From NCBI RefSeq assembly GCF_022095695.1, contig NZ_JAIFZM010000018.1, forward strand, positions 1 to 64,000: a DNA stretch of 64,000 nt, given 5' to 3'. The position numbers and the translations under genes are program-made. Shown here one piece after another: positions 45,948-56,100 of the stretch (within the stretch, counting starts at the first letter, position 1; each line of letters begins with the position of its first letter). The stretch is from Oceanobacillus jordanicus. GTDB taxonomy: Bacteria; Bacillota; Bacilli; Bacillales; Amphibacillaceae. The notes under the pieces are model-generated. The model saw nothing but the letters and a program-made list of their open reading frames with translations, was not told where the DNA came from and made no database searches.

Positions 45948-45963
45948 TGTTCCACGTGAAACA
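45948..45963. other. parS site (perfect)
   Basis: TGTTCCACGTGAAACA matches the parS consensus TGTTNCACGTGAAACA exactly. It is the Spo0J/ParB loading site, about 90 bases downstream of the spo0J gene end. Confidence 0.93.
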
Positions 45964-46013
45964 ATGTGTCCAAGAAAAGCTAAGAAATGCTTGTAGTTAG
46001 TGTACTTAATAGC

Positions 46014-46047
46014 AAAAGACTGACGATAAACACCGCCAGTCTTTTTT
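46014..46047 (-). terminator. soj-spo0J operon terminator
   Basis: AAAAGACTG / CAGTCTTTT stem immediately after the spo0J stop. Confidence 0.82.
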
Positions 46048-46050
46048 AGA

Positions 46051-46890
46051 TCAATCCTCTAACACTTCAATGATTCGCTGTAAGTCATCGTCTGTATAAA
46101 ACTCAATTTCGATTTTACCTTTTTTCTTTCCGCGCTGGATTGTTACTGCTGTACCAAATCGATCACGTAAAAAGGATTCTCTCTCCTCGAGAAATACGTC
46201 CTTTTTAGGTTTTTCCACATCTTTTTTAACTGGGTTTTCGTTCAGTTGTATAATTAGCTGTTCGACTTGCCTCACGTTTAATTTTTCTTTACGGACTTTA
46301 TTCACGAGCGGGATTACCTTTGTTTTATCCTTTAAACCTAATAATGCTCTCCCATGACCCATGGAAACTTCCCCGTTATTAATATAAGCGATAATTTGCT
46401 CTGGCAAGGAAAGAAGTCGAACAATGTTTGCAATATGTGATCTACTCTTCCCAAGTCTTTTTGCCAATTCTTCCTGGGTAATTTTTAGCTCGGTCATTAA
46501 ATTTGTATAGGCGTGTGCTTCCTCTATCGGTGTTAGATCTTCCCTTTGGAGATTTTCCAACAGAGCTAGTTCCATCATTCTGTCATCAGATAGTTCTTTG
46601 ATGACTACAGGAACAGTTTCCAGACCTGCCTCTTTTGCAGCACGGAATCTTCTCTCCCCTACTACAATTTCATATCCTTTAATACTTTTTCGAACTATTA
46701 GTGGCTGTATAATGCCATATTCTAAAATTGACTCTTTAAGTTCTTCAATTGCGTCTGCATGAAATGTCTTCCTAGGTTGATAAGGATTTGGCCTACACTC
46801 CGAAATAGCTATTTCTTCTATTTTTTCATCTGGCTTTTCCTCAATCTCAGGAAAGAAAGCATTTATACCTTTACCTAACCCTCTCGCCAT
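46051..46890 (-). CDS. spo0J: chromosome-partitioning protein ParB/Spo0J
   Basis: A 279-residue CTP-dependent clamp that loads at parS. The N-terminal domain holds PNPYQPRKTFHADAIEELKE, the CTP-binding GERRFRAAKEAGLETVPVVI and NLQREDLTPIEEAHAY; the helix-turn-helix is ITQEELAKRLGKSRSHIANI, and a C-terminal dimerisation part follows. It recruits SMC and regulates Soj. It overlaps soj by 20 bases. Confidence 0.95.
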   Translation of the reverse strand: MARGLGKGINAFFPEIEEKPDEKIEEIAISECRPNPYQPRKTFHADAIEELKESILEYGIIQPLIVRKSIKGYEIVVGERRFRAAKEAGLETVPVVIKELSDDRMMELALLENLQREDLTPIEEAHAYTNLMTELKITQEELAKRLGKSRSHIANIVRLLSLPEQIIAYINNGEVSMGHGRALLGLKDKTKVIPLVNKVRKEKLNVRQVEQLIIQLNENPVKKDVEKPKKDVFLEERESFLRDRFGTAVTIQRGKKKGKIEIEFYTDDDLQRIIEVLED

Positions 46891-47644
46891 TGGCCACCAC
46901 TTCCTTCGCTAATTCAAGATATACTTCTGCACCTCGAGACTTAGGATCATACGTTATAATGGGTTGTCCATGACTTGGCGCCTCTCCCAACCTTACATTT
47001 CTCGGTATGATAGATTGATAGACTTTGTCTTGGAAGTATTTTTTTACTTCGTCAATTACTTGGATACCTAGATTTGTACGAGCATCCAGCATAGTCAGAA
47101 GAACCCCTTCAATCATAAGGTGTTTATTCAAATGCTTCTGAACAAGACGAATAGTATTTAATAGTTGGCTTAGGCCTTCCAACGCGTAATATTCACATTG
47201 TACTGGGATTAACACTGAATCAGATGAAGTTAGTGCATTTAGTGTTAATAGACCTAATGAAGGTGGACAGTCGATAAGTATGTAATCATACTCTTCTTTT
47301 AGACTCTCCAGGGATTTTTTCAACCTAATTTCCCGCGAAATAGTCGGAACAAGCTCAATTTCTGCTCCGGCAAGCTGGATGGTTGCAGGTATTATATCTA
47401 AGTTGTTTACGTTTGTGGGAATGCAAACTTCTTCAGCCGGCATGTCTTCTACTAGCACATTATAAATACAATGCTTAACATCTGCCTTATTCACGCCTAC
47501 CCCACTAGTTGCGTTCCCTTGAGGATCTGTATCGACAAGTAACACTTTATTACCTAAATGGGCGAGGCAAGCACTCAAATTAACGGATGAAGTTGTTTTC
47601 CCTACGCCACCTTTTTGATTTGCGATGGAGATAATTTTTCCCAT
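46871..47644 (-). CDS. soj: chromosome-partitioning ATPase ParA/Soj
   Basis: A 257-residue deviant Walker ATPase. Walker A is ANQKGGVGKTTSSVNL with the signature lysine, A' is VLLVDTDPQGNATSG and Walker B is YDYILIDCPPSLGLLTLNAL. It dimerises on DNA with ATP, and Spo0J stimulates its ATPase; it also regulates DnaA in B. subtilis. First gene of the soj-spo0J operon. Confidence 0.96.
   Translation of the reverse strand: MGKIISIANQKGGVGKTTSSVNLSACLAHLGNKVLLVDTDPQGNATSGVGVNKADVKHCIYNVLVEDMPAEEVCIPTNVNNLDIIPATIQLAGAEIELVPTISREIRLKKSLESLKEEYDYILIDCPPSLGLLTLNALTSSDSVLIPVQCEYYALEGLSQLLNTIRLVQKHLNKHLMIEGVLLTMLDARTNLGIQVIDEVKKYFQDKVYQSIIPRNVRLGEAPSHGQPIITYDPKSRGAEVYLELAKEVVANGERVR
47327..47342. other. 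possible Noc-binding site within soj
   Basis: AATTTCCCGCGAAATA; the inner 14 bases differ at one place from ATTTCCCGGGAAAT. It is coding sequence, so chance is possible. Confidence 0.3.
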
Positions 47645-47810
47645 GTTGACACCTACCTAACGATATACATTTTATTTTATCACTAATTGCAATAAAAGGA
47701 CGAGATAATTTTCACTTTTGTTAAGAATTTGTAATTACAGGAGAAATAAAGAGGAGAAATATCGATGAATTAGCCTATTAGTAGGCAATCTAGCAAAGGG
47801 ATGGAATGTG

Positions 47811-47945
47811 TTATTAGAAAACCCGCATTCGCACGCCTCTTAGCGAATGTATACGTTTTTCATATACTTGGAACATTAAAATTCTAACTGCATCGTAATT
47901 GCTTCCTAGCTGAAATTTTATACTTTTTCCTAATGTGTGAGAAAA
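47811..47945 (-). repeat. dispersed repeat family B, copy 4 (full length)
   Basis: The best full copy. Minus-strand blocks: CACATTAGG, AGTATAAAATTTCAGCTAGG, AAGCAATTACGATGCAGTTA, GAATTTTAATGTTCCAAGTA, TATGAAAAACG, then hairpin CATTCGC-N10-GCGAATG and GGGTTTTCTAATAACA. It starts in the noc terminator U-tract and fills much of the 354 bases between noc and soj. Confidence 0.8.
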
Positions 47946-47974
47946 ATACCCATCTCCTTTTAAGATGGGTATGG
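47944..47974 (-). terminator. noc terminator
   Basis: ATACCCATCT / AGATGGGTAT stem; the minus-strand reading ends TTTTTC. Confidence 0.87.
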
Positions 47975-47998
47975 ATTATTTAAGATAAAGTAGGAGAA

Positions 47999-48883
47999 TT
48001 ATTTCTGTTTCGGTATTTTAATTGTTATTTGATAATAGTCATCCATTTCCTGCTCGTCTGACTCCACTTCGACCCCAGTATCAGAAACCATGCTTAAGGA
48101 CTGCCGAATAGTATTCATCGCAATTCGAATATCTTTGCTGAAGCCTTTTAGGGTTGCCTTCTTTTTAGGCGGGGCCTCTTTTGGATCATTGATCTTCGCG
48201 ATCCGCTCTTCTGTCTGTTTTACATTTAATTCATTCTCAAGTATATCCTTAAGAATTTCGAGCTGCTTTACTGGATCTTTTAATTTAATTAATGCGCGTG
48301 CATGACGTTCGGTAATCATTTTATTTAGTAACGCTTCTTGAACCTCTTCCGGAAGCTTTAATAATCGAAGTTTATTGGCAATGGTTGATTGGTTTTTCCC
48401 CAACCGTTGTGCCAATGCTTCCTGTGTTAAAGAATGGAGCTCCAATAATTGGGCATATGCTTTTGCTTCCTCAATGACTGTTAATTCTTCACGTTGCAGG
48501 TTCTCTATTAATGCTACAGAAGCCGTTTCTGTATTTGTCATTTCTCGAACGATTGCAGAGACTTTCTCCCAGCCTAAAAACTGTACAGCGCGCCAGCGTC
48601 TCTCTCCTGCAATCAGTTCATACTTGCCTTCTTCATCTTCCATTTTACGCACAACAATCGGCTGGATCATACCATGTGTATTAATGGTTTGTGCGAGTTC
48701 TTTTATTTTCTCTTCCTTAAAAATAGTTCTTGGTTGATAACGATTGGGCTCAATATCACTTACTGGAAGCTGAATCACTTCATCCGGATGATAGGCTTCT
48801 ACTTCTACCTCTACTTCTGTTTCAGAGTCAGAAGAAGGTTTTTCTCCCAAACCAAAAATTTTATTAAAAGGCTTTACCATCAT
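47999..48883 (-). CDS. noc: nucleoid occlusion protein Noc
   Basis: A 294-residue ParB paralogue. The N-terminus [17 protein letters not shown] forms the amphipathic membrane-binding helix; then come [40 protein letters not shown] and helix-turn-helix [20 protein letters not shown]. It binds Noc boxes and prevents division over the chromosome. Two consecutive ATG codons start the frame after AAGGTGGTG. Its distance from soj-spo0J (354 bases) matches the gene order of bacilli. Confidence 0.94.
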   Translation of the reverse strand: MMVKPFNKIFGLGEKPSSDSETEVEVEVEAYHPDEVIQLPVSDIEPNRYQPRTIFKEEKIKELAQTINTHGMIQPIVVRKMEDEEGKYELIAGERRWRAVQFLGWEKVSAIVREMTNTETASVALIENLQREELTVIEEAKAYAQLLELHSLTQEALAQRLGKNQSTIANKLRLLKLPEEVQEALLNKMITERHARALIKLKDPVKQLEILKDILENELNVKQTEERIAKINDPKEAPPKKKATLKGFSKDIRIAMNTIRQSLSMVSDTGVEVESDEQEMDDYYQITIKIPKQK

Positions 48884-48975
48884 CAGACACCACCTTTTGA
48901 TTTACTAGTTTAAAGAAACGTGTTAGTCCTGGTAAGCGACTGCGTTCCTCAAATAATGATGATCTATGTATCAAA

Positions 48976-48991
48976 TGTTTCACGTGAAACA
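48976..48991. other. parS site (perfect)
   Basis: TGTTTCACGTGAAACA matches the parS consensus exactly; located about 90 bases upstream of noc. With the site at 45948 it brackets the segregation genes. Confidence 0.93.
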
Positions 48992-49081
48992 TTATTGTTT
49001 TCATGGCATGTAGCCCTACTATTAAATGCTAGCAAAGAAAAACACTTTATTCGACATGCCAAAATAAAGGATCCCTAGCAC

Positions 49082-49235
49082 AATAAAGTGAACCTTCAAT
49101 CAGTGGAGTTCTTTATTCTTCCCCCACTGATTGTTAGTTGAACGAATCGAGGTGTTAGCGTCCGTTACTCCCACTTTAACATGACGCTTTAACTTAATGT
49201 CTTGAAAGGGGGAGTCTTACGGACAGTTACACCGG
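49082..49235 (-). repeat. dispersed two-hairpin repeat family A, copy 3 (inverted)
   Basis: Minus-strand blocks: CCGGTGTAACTGTCCGTAAG, ACTCCCCC..AAAGTGGGAGTAACGG, ACGCTAACACC, AATCAGTGG / CCACTGATT, GAAGGTTCACTTTATT. It occupies a third of the 476 bases between rsmG and noc. Confidence 0.85.
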
Positions 49236-49359
49236 AATAAATTTTAAATACGTTAAAATCAACGTCACGCAGACTCTACTTCTATTTTACCATAATAAAG
49301 CAGAAGAAAGTAATTAATTGTAACTATATGACCCATATTACATAGAATTTTTTTAAAAC

Positions 49360-50076
49360 TTATTCGATAGGTTCCTTATTGGGTGTACCAGGCTTTCTCG
49401 GATATTTCTTTGGTGTCTTTCGTACTTTATCTATTACAACTATTGAACGTTCACTATCTTCTTTGGGTAATGTAAATGAGAAGGTATCGGCTGTCTTTCC
49501 ACCCAATAACTCTACCGCAGCTTTGCTTGTAGAAAGTTCTTCCTTAACCTGGGCTCCTTTCATCGCAATAAAGACGCCCCCTTTTTTAACTAGCGGCAAG
49601 CATAATTCACTGAGAACAGACATCCTTGCCACCGCTCTAGCCGTCACAATATCGAAACTCTCCCTGAAGTTGTTATTTTTACCAAAAGTTTCCGCTCTAT
49701 CATGATAGAAGGCTACATCGCTAAGCCCGAGTTGTGCTGCTAAATGGTTAAGAAAACCTATCCGCTTTTGCAATGAATCTACGATCGTTACCTTTAACTC
49801 TGGGAAGCAAATTTTCAACGGAATACTTGGAAATCCCGCACCTGCCCCTATATCACAAATATGCAAAGGACCAATGAAGTCAAAATGAAACGCAGCAGAA
49901 ATAGAATCATAAAAATGCTTCAAATAAACATCCTCTTCAGCTGTCAACGCTGTCAAATTTATCTTTTCATTCCATTCTGTTAAGGTTTGAAAGTAAGTGG
50001 CAAACTGCTCGAGCTGATATGCTGTTAGCTCAATCCCCTTTTCTTTCAATGCAGCAGCAAATTCTTCTGGATTCAT
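49360..50076 (-). CDS. rsmG: 16S rRNA m7G527 methyltransferase RsmG (GidB)
   Basis: A 238-residue SAM-dependent enzyme methylating G527 of 16S rRNA. SAM motif I is [34 protein letters not shown] and [20 protein letters not shown] are family blocks. Loss confers low-level streptomycin resistance in other species. It follows mnmG by about 110 bases; a hairpin of unknown role (50123-50148) lies between them. Confidence 0.95.
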   Translation of the reverse strand: MNPEEFAAALKEKGIELTAYQLEQFATYFQTLTEWNEKINLTALTAEEDVYLKHFYDSISAAFHFDFIGPLHICDIGAGAGFPSIPLKICFPELKVTIVDSLQKRIGFLNHLAAQLGLSDVAFYHDRAETFGKNNNFRESFDIVTARAVARMSVLSELCLPLVKKGGVFIAMKGAQVKEELSTSKAAVELLGGKTADTFSFTLPKEDSERSIVVIDKVRKTPKKYPRKPGTPNKEPIE

Positions 50077-50122
50077 AGTATGGAATCTCCTTTACGTTTT
50101 TACACTTTTAATATGTATTATA

Positions 50123-50148
50123 ATGCGGGTAGATTGCATCTATCCCGC
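50123..50148 (-). other. hairpin between mnmG and rsmG
   Basis: TGCGGGTAGAT / ATCTATCCCGCA, near perfect with a 3-base loop and no U-tract. It sits just before a TATAAT-like sequence ahead of rsmG, so it may be an attenuator, a processing site or part of an rsmG promoter region. Confidence 0.4.
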
Positions 50149-50189
50149 ACCATATAACCTTTACTACTTTATTCTTCCACTTTTTTAAA

Positions 50190-52076
50190 CTAGTTAGCCA
50201 TCCTCGCAATATTACCTTGTTCGATATAAACAAGCAGGATCGAAACATCAGCCGGGTTAACACCAGAGATCCGTGACGCTTGCCCAACAGATAATGGACG
50301 GACCTTTTTAAGCTTCTCTTTCGCTTCTGTGGCAATTCCCCCTATTTCATCATAATCGATATCAACTGGAATTTTTTTATCTTCCATTTTAAGCATTCTA
50401 GCAACTTGTTCATAGGCTTTTTTAATATAACCTTCATACTTAATTTGGATGCCAACCTGTTCCTTCATTTCTTCTGAAAGTTCCGGATTAGGTTCTATCA
50501 TTTGTTCAATAATGTCATAAGAAAGCTCCGGTCGCTTTAATAAATCGTACGCCTTTACTGCTTCTTTTAATGGGGTTGCTCCTGCTTCCTCCATCACCTG
50601 ATTGATGGCTTCACTTGGTTTAATAATAAGCTTATTCAACCGTTTCTTGTCTTCCTCTACCAAACGCTTTTTATTAACAAATTTTTGGTAACGAGCATCC
50701 GTAATCAAGCCCAGCTCATTTGCTGTTTCTGACAAACGTAGATCAGCATTGTCATGACGAAGCAACAGACGATATTCCGCACGTGAGGTAAGCAGTCGAT
50801 ATGGCTCATTAGTTCCTTTTGTAACAAGATCATCAATGAGAACACCAATATAGGCTTGTGAACGATCTAAAATAACCGGATCTTTTCCAAGCACTTTTGC
50901 TGCTGCATTAATTCCTGCCATAATCCCTTGGGCAGCTGCTTCTTCATAACCAGAAGTACCGTTAATTTGGCCAGCTGTATAAAGCCCAGGAATTTTTTTC
51001 GTTTCTAATGTTGGCCATAACTGTGTTGGAACAACTGCATCATACTCAATGGCATAACCAGCACGCATAATTTCTGCGTTTTCCAACCCTTCTACACTTC
51101 GCACCATGTCATGTTGGATCGATTCAGGAAGTGAGGTTGATAATCCTTGAACATAAACCTCTTCTGTATCTCTTCCTTCTGGCTCCAAAAAGATTTGGTG
51201 ACGTGGTTTATCATTAAAACGCACAATTTTATCTTCAATAGATGGGCAATATCTCGGTCCTGTACCACGTTTCATTCCCGAATACATGGCAGATAAGGAA
51301 AGATTCTCATTAATAATTTCATGTGTGAATTCATTTGTATAGGTCAACCAGCATGGAATTTGATCTGTAATATATTCAGTTGTTTCGTATGAAAAGCTTT
51401 GCGGCTTCTCATCCCCTGGTTGAATCTCCGTCTTCGAATAGTCAATGGTATGACTGTTCACTCGTGGTGGAGTCCCTGTTTTAAAACGAGTAAGCTCAAA
51501 GCCTAGCTCCTCAAGATGCTCTGAAAGTTTTACAGATACTCTTTGGTTATTTGGACCACTTTCGTATTCTAAATCTCCCATCAGCACTTTACCACGCATA
51601 AACGTACCTGTCGTAATAATAACTGTCTCGGCGCTATATGCAGCCTTTGATTCTGTTATTACTCCTTTACATACCCCATCCTCAACAATTAACTCATTTA
51701 CCATACCTTGTCTGATTGTTAGGTTTTCTTCGTTTTCAATAATATTTTTCATTTCTTTTATATATAAAGGCTTATCAGCTTGTGCTCTTAACGCTTGAAC
51801 AGCTGGACCTTTCCCTGTGTTCAGCATACGCATTTGGATATGCGTCTTATCAATTACCTTTGCCATCGCGCCACCAAGCGCATCTATTTCCCGGACAACA
51901 ATTCCCTTAGCCGGCCCACCGATAGAGGGGTTACATGGCATAAAAGCAATCATATCCAAATTGAGTGTCAGCATTAAAGTTTTTGCACCCATACGTGCTG
52001 AAGCTAATCCTGCTTCTACACCAGCATGCCCTGCACCAATCACGATTACATCATAATGCCCAGCATCATATGTCAT
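50190..52076 (-). CDS. mnmG: tRNA uridine-5-carboxymethylaminomethyl enzyme MnmG (GidA)
   Basis: A 628-residue FAD protein that works with MnmE to modify U34 of certain tRNAs. The FAD dinucleotide motif is [29 protein letters not shown] with [11 protein letters not shown] and [19 protein letters not shown] with N follow, and the C-terminal MnmE-binding helices end [17 protein letters not shown]. Length is normal. It follows mnmE in the conserved order. Confidence 0.96.
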   Translation of the reverse strand: MTYDAGHYDVIVIGAGHAGVEAGLASARMGAKTLMLTLNLDMIAFMPCNPSIGGPAKGIVVREIDALGGAMAKVIDKTHIQMRMLNTGKGPAVQALRAQADKPLYIKEMKNIIENEENLTIRQGMVNELIVEDGVCKGVITESKAAYSAETVIITTGTFMRGKVLMGDLEYESGPNNQRVSVKLSEHLEELGFELTRFKTGTPPRVNSHTIDYSKTEIQPGDEKPQSFSYETTEYITDQIPCWLTYTNEFTHEIINENLSLSAMYSGMKRGTGPRYCPSIEDKIVRFNDKPRHQIFLEPEGRDTEEVYVQGLSTSLPESIQHDMVRSVEGLENAEIMRAGYAIEYDAVVPTQLWPTLETKKIPGLYTAGQINGTSGYEEAAAQGIMAGINAAAKVLGKDPVILDRSQAYIGVLIDDLVTKGTNEPYRLLTSRAEYRLLLRHDNADLRLSETANELGLITDARYQKFVNKKRLVEEDKKRLNKLIIKPSEAINQVMEEAGATPLKEAVKAYDLLKRPELSYDIIEQMIEPNPELSEEMKEQVGIQIKYEGYIKKAYEQVARMLKMEDKKIPVDIDYDEIGGIATEAKEKLKKVRPLSVGQASRISGVNPADVSILLVYIEQGNIARMAN

Positions 52077-52107
52077 TGTTTTTCATCCTTCCTATTATTT
52101 AAAGTGT

Positions 52108-52220
52108 TGTTGGGACAATAATATTTACGCTAAAGAATAATCCGATGAATGACTTTTGAAAAACCGCTTCTCTACTATCATCCGTCTTTTAGCTAAAACT
52201 TTTTGTTCTGTCCCTACCTC
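52108..52220. repeat. short relative of repeat family C
   Basis: Begins TTGTTGGGACAATAATATTT and ends TTCTGTCCCTACC, resembling the terminal inverted repeats of the element at 59870-60142 but with only about 110 bases. It fills the mnmE-mnmG gap. Probably a decayed or internally deleted copy. Confidence 0.5.
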
Positions 52221-52225
52221 ATCGA

Positions 52226-53602
52226 TTATTTTCCTAAACAAAATTGGGAGAACAATTGATCAATCAAGCTGTCACTAGCAGTATCACCAATAATCTCACC
52301 TAAAAATTCCCACGTTCGCGTTACATCAATTTGCACGATATCCAGTGGCATGTTCATTTCCAACCCTTGCATCGCTTCTTCCAATGCTTCTTTCGCCTGT
52401 TTCAATAGTTGGATATGACGTATGTTTGATACATAGGTTAAATCACCGGTATCAATCTCACCAGAGAAAAACGTGTCAGCAATGGCTTGTTCTAGCTTAT
52501 CAATCCCTGCTTCTACCAATAAAGAGGTTGTCACAATCGGGTTTCCTTCTGCTAGCTCTTTTACTCTATCTAGATCTAAGTTTTGTTCTAAATCAGTTTT
52601 ATTAATAATTACGATATATTCAAGTCCTTGAATTGCTTCAAAAAGCTTTTCATCTTCTTCGGACAGTACTTCGTTATGGTTTAAAACAAATAAGATAAGG
52701 TCAGATTCCTTTAAAACCTTGCGTGAACGCTCTACCCCTATCTTTTCTACTATATCTTCTGTTTCTCTTATCCCTGCAGTATCTACAAGACGCAAGGGAA
52801 CCCCGCGAACATTTACATACTCTTCAATGATATCTCTAGTCGTGCCAGGTATTTCGGTTACAATGGCTTTGTTTTCTTGAACTAGTGCATTCATCAAGGA
52901 AGACTTGCCGACATTTGGCCGGCCAATAATCGCTGTAGCAAGCCCTTCACGTAATATCTTTCCTTGTTTGGCAACCTGTAAAAGATTATCAATTTCGCGA
53001 TGCACTTCTTTTGTTTTATCACGCATCACTTCATTGGACATTTCCTCTACATCATCGTACTCCGGGTAGTCGATGTTTACCTCAACATGGGCTACTGTTT
53101 CGAGTAGATCCTGCCGCAGAGTTTGAATCAGCCCGGATAACCTTCCATCCATCTGCTTTAAGGCAACAGACATCGCTTTGTCTGTCTTTGCTCTGATCAA
53201 GTCCATTACTGCCTCTGCTTGAGAAAGGTCAATCCTTCCATGCAAAAAGGCGCGCTTTGTAAACTCTCCGGGTTCAGCCAGTCTTGCACCCTTACTCAAA
53301 ATAATTTCCAACACACGGTTTACGGCGACCATTCCACCATGACAGTTGATTTCCACGACATCTTCCCGTGTAAATGTCTTTGGCCCACGCATTAAGGTAA
53401 CCATAACTTCCTCGGCAACCTCTTGGGTTTGTGGATCAAGGATTTTGCCATAGTGAATCGTATGAGAATCAGCTTCGCTTAAGCTTTTTCCTTTAAAAAT
53501 TTGTTCGGTAATGGAGATTGCCTCAGGACCGCTTAGCCTGACGATGGCAATCGCTCCTTCGCCAATAGGTGTGGATATTGCTGTAATTGTATCTGTCTCC
53601 AC
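52226..53602 (-). CDS. mnmE: tRNA modification GTPase MnmE (TrmE)
   Basis: A 458-residue GTPase. The N-terminal tetrahydrofolate-binding domain starts [20 protein letters not shown]; the G domain has G1 [15 protein letters not shown]2/G3 [17 protein letters not shown] with DTAGIRET, and G4 NKTD; the C-terminus FSQFCLGK carries the catalytic-role cysteine. It acts with MnmG on tRNA U34. Upstream lies a cluster of DnaA boxes. Confidence 0.96.
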   Translation of the reverse strand: METDTITAISTPIGEGAIAIVRLSGPEAISITEQIFKGKSLSEADSHTIHYGKILDPQTQEVAEEVMVTLMRGPKTFTREDVVEINCHGGMVAVNRVLEIILSKGARLAEPGEFTKRAFLHGRIDLSQAEAVMDLIRAKTDKAMSVALKQMDGRLSGLIQTLRQDLLETVAHVEVNIDYPEYDDVEEMSNEVMRDKTKEVHREIDNLLQVAKQGKILREGLATAIIGRPNVGKSSLMNALVQENKAIVTEIPGTTRDIIEEYVNVRGVPLRLVDTAGIRETEDIVEKIGVERSRKVLKESDLILFVLNHNEVLSEEDEKLFEAIQGLEYIVIINKTDLEQNLDLDRVKELAEGNPIVTTSLLVEAGIDKLEQAIADTFFSGEIDTGDLTYVSNIRHIQLLKQAKEALEEAMQGLEMNMPLDIVQIDVTRTWEFLGEIIGDTASDSLIDQLFSQFCLGK

Positions 53603-53706
53603 TACATTTCACCTCCAGAAACGTGTTCTTTATCTATATTAATAACGAATTATATTTTTATCGCCACTAACTTAATAGAATACCACATCTTTACCCAAAA
53701 ATAAAG

Positions 53707-53807
53707 TTATCCACAACAGTTTTTCACTTCTCTTTATTGTGTTTTTATCCACATGTGTATAGTTCCTGAAACTGAATCGCCGACTTTAAACCTCTATTTG
53801 TGGATAG
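53707..53807. promoter_or_regulatory. DnaA-box cluster upstream of mnmE
   Basis: TTATCCACA occurs twice exactly (53707-53715 and 53745-53753), with TGTGTATAG (53754-53762) and TGTGGATAG (53799-53807) as one- to two-mismatch inverted boxes. It lies 3.3 kb left of dnaA, between mnmE and jag. Possible DnaA control of mnmE or an outlying part of the origin. Confidence 0.65.
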
Positions 53808-53879
53808 TGGAGGTTCTATTACTACGCTCACCAAAGATTGAACTTGCTAGACTGGTACAGTTTTACACTTTTATAACGC

Positions 53880-53922
53880 AAAAAATCCGTTTGGTTTCAC
53901 TTGAAAACCAAACGGATTTTAG
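53880..53922 (-). terminator. terminator of the yidC-jag transcript
   Basis: AAAATCCGTTTGGTTT / AAAACCAAACGGATTTT stem; T-rich on the minus strand. Confidence 0.87.
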
Positions 53923-53944
53923 TTTCATTCAACTTATACGTTAT

Positions 53945-54010
53945 GTCGTTCTGAGAAAACATTTCGCTTTCCCGTCGGAGTCGCCATGTATTCTCTACAC
54001 TTAGATTAAA
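53945..54010. repeat. decayed fragment of repeat family C
   Basis: GAAAACATTTCGCTTTCC and CCGTCGGAGTCGCCATGTAT, then TTCTCTACACTTA parallel ACACTTCGCTTTCC, CCGTTGGAGTCTCCGCATTC and TGCCTACGCTA of the element at 59870-60142, with the middle missing. Confidence 0.55.
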
Positions 54011-54036
54011 ACATAGAAACTTAAATTGTTTTTCAA

Positions 54037-54651
54037 TTATGGCTTGATGACGATGTGTCGGTGTGGCTCGACTCCATCTGAATAGGTGTTGATGTTTTTA
54101 TTGGATTGCAGGGCACTATGAATAATTTTGCGTTCGAATGAAGGCATTGGCTCTAGTGCAACTTTTTTGTTTAACCGAACAGCTTTATCAGCCATTTTTG
54201 CAGCAAGAGACTCTAGTGTGTCTTTCCTGCGTTGGCGATACCCTTCTGCGTCAAGGGAGACGGTGTAAAACTGCTTTCCATCTTTATTTATTGCAAGGTG
54301 TAGCAAATATTGCATCGCATTTAGTGTTTGACCACGTTTCCCAATCAATACAGCAATATTATCACCGCTCAGCTCAAAATTAACATGGTTCCCCACCACG
54401 TCCATCTTGATTTCTGCTTCTACATTCATATTTGCAATCACTTGGCTAAGATATACTTGTGTTTCTTCCACTTTGTTCTTTGCTAACGTCACTTTTACAA
54501 AAGCACGTTTGGAACCAAATAGACCAAGCAAGCCCTTCTTACCCTCGTCTATTATATCAATTTCAACCTGATCCTTTGTGGTGTTCAACTGCTCTAATGC
54601 TGACTGGACCGCTTCCTCAACTGTTTGTCCACTCGCAGTTATTTCTCTCAC
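54037..54651 (-). CDS. jag: RNA-binding protein Jag/KhpB
   Basis: A 204-residue protein with the Jag N-terminal domain ([37 protein letters not shown]), a KH domain ([20 protein letters not shown]) and a C-terminal R3H domain ([14 protein letters not shown] ... [13 protein letters not shown]). It binds RNA with KhpA and affects cell elongation and division. The GTG start overlaps the yidC stop (GTGA), so translation is coupled. Confidence 0.94.
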   Translation of the reverse strand: MREITASGQTVEEAVQSALEQLNTTKDQVEIDIIDEGKKGLLGLFGSKRAFVKVTLAKNKVEETQVYLSQVIANMNVEAEIKMDVVGNHVNFELSGDNIAVLIGKRGQTLNAMQYLLHLAINKDGKQFYTVSLDAEGYRQRRKDTLESLAAKMADKAVRLNKKVALEPMPSFERKIIHSALQSNKNINTYSDGVEPHRHIVIKP

Positions 54652-55415
54652 TTTTTGTCTCCTCCAACTACTTGTTTCATCATTGGTTTACGGATAAAAA
54701 TAGTTTGTATAACCATAAAGATATTCCCTACAACCCAGTATAGTGCTAGTGCTGCTGGGAAGAAAATTGCAAATACAGCAATCATGATCGGCATAACATA
54801 TAGCATAACTGCCATTTGCGGATTGTTTGCTGCCGGACTACCAGCCATCATAAGCTTTTGTTGAATAAAGGTTGCCCCACCTGCAATTAACGGTAATAAG
54901 AAAATTGGATCTGGTGAACCTAGTTCAAACCATAAAAAGCTATGTGTACTAATCTCTTCAGTTCGCATGATAGCATGATACATCGCAATTAAAATCGGCA
55001 TTTGAATAAAAATAGGTAAACAACCAGCTAGCGGATTTACACCATGCTTTTGGAACAGCGCCATTGTTTCCTGTTGCAGTTTTTGTTGCGTATTTGCATC
55101 CTTGGAACTGTACTTTTTCTGAATTTCTTTTAATTCCGGTTGAACATCCTGCATCGCTTTCGAGCTTTTTAATTGCTTAACGTTTAACGGTACTAGGATT
55201 AACCGGGCTAAAATGGTCACAATTACAATGGAAAGACCATAGTTTTCGTTGAATAACTCGGCAAAATAAATAATAACCTTGGATAATGGATACACGAAGT
55301 AAGTATTCCAAAATCCTTCACTTTCTGGTGTGATTGGTTCGTTAACCTGTGTACAACCAGAAAGGATTGCCAGCAACAAAATCAGTGTTACAAGCAGAAA
55401 ATACTTTTTACGCAA
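54648..55415 (-). CDS. yidC: membrane protein insertase YidC (SpoIIIJ type)
   Basis: A 255-residue lipoprotein insertase. Lipobox LSGC after [10 protein letters not shown]; five membrane segments; the conserved hydrophilic-groove Arg lies in [16 protein letters not shown]. The remaining family blocks are [20 protein letters not shown] and [17 protein letters not shown]. In B. subtilis the origin-linked copy, SpoIIIJ, is needed for forespore sigma-G activation. Forms an operon with jag. Confidence 0.95.
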   Translation of the reverse strand: MRKKYFLLVTLILLLAILSGCTQVNEPITPESEGFWNTYFVYPLSKVIIYFAELFNENYGLSIVIVTILARLILVPLNVKQLKSSKAMQDVQPELKEIQKKYSSKDANTQQKLQQETMALFQKHGVNPLAGCLPIFIQMPILIAMYHAIMRTEEISTHSFLWFELGSPDPIFLLPLIAGGATFIQQKLMMAGSPAANNPQMAVMLYVMPIMIAVFAIFFPAALALYWVVGNIFMVIQTIFIRKPMMKQVVGGDKK

Positions 55416-55524
55416 ATTGTTTCCTCCTAACTATATGAAAAGCGCAAACGCTTAACATAAGCCTTATACAGATTGTCCTATATAAATTTTACCTTAAAAC
55501 CATATAGCTTTCTATATAATAACG

Positions 55525-55866
55525 TTATTTTTTTAGTAGTCGCTCTTTATAAAGTAAATGATTGAGACTTTTTTTAATTTCTTCATACGACATTTTTTTC
55601 GTTTGTTGTCTTGCAATGATCACAATATCATGGGGATATTTTATCCGGTCATCCATCTCCTGGAAAGCCTGTCGTAAATAGCGTTTAATGCGATTTCTGG
55701 TGACCGCATTTCCAATTTTCTTTCCTACTGAAAGACCTACACGATAATGTTCTTGACCTTTTTTCTCTATATAATAGATGACAAGCTGTCTATTTGCAAA
55801 AGACTTTCCATGCTTAAATGTTTGTTGAAATTCTTCGTTCTTTTTGATGCGGTACTCTTTTTTCAT
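55525..55866 (-). CDS. rnpA: ribonuclease P protein component
   Basis: About 113 residues: [40 protein letters not shown] and the RNR motif continuing [10 protein letters not shown] are the RnpA signature. It is the protein cofactor of the tRNA-5'-processing ribozyme. ATG at 55866 is chosen as it follows AAAGGTGATC; another ATG sits one codon earlier. Normally cotranscribed with rpmH, but here repeat B5 and a terminator separate them. Confidence 0.95.
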   Translation of the reverse strand: MKKEYRIKKNEEFQQTFKHGKSFANRQLVIYYIEKKGQEHYRVGLSVGKKIGNAVTRNRIKRYLRQAFQEMDDRIKYPHDIVIIARQQTKKMSYEEIKKSLNHLLYKERLLKK

Positions 55867-55972
55867 CATGATCACCTTTACTACTCTACATATACAGCTT
55901 GTCCTTCGTATTCTATGTAATGGTACCGGGATAAAACCCGATGTACCAGATTGTTGCTATGGCCTAAAGTCA

Positions 55973-56100
55973 GTTAGAAATACTCAAATTCGCCATCATG
56001 TAGCGAATTTGTAAGTACTCCCTCTACTTGGAATTTAATAATAAAAACGATAACGATTTACTTCTTAGCTAACCATTCATAAATTCCTAAGTGTGAAAAA
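55973..56100 (-). repeat. dispersed repeat family B, copy 5
   Basis: Minus-strand ACACTTAGGAATTTATGAAT, GGTTAGCTAAGAAGTAAATC, AAATTCCAAGTAG, then hairpin AAATTCGCTA..TAGCGAATTT (as ATTCGC-N9-GCGAAT) and GAGTATTTCTAACTGA. It abuts the rpmH terminator, between rpmH and rnpA. Confidence 0.75.

Noticed and set aside
53753-54004. 83-codon plus-strand frame between mnmE and jag
   Set aside because: It spans DnaA boxes, the jag terminator and a repeat C fragment, so it cannot be a functional gene.
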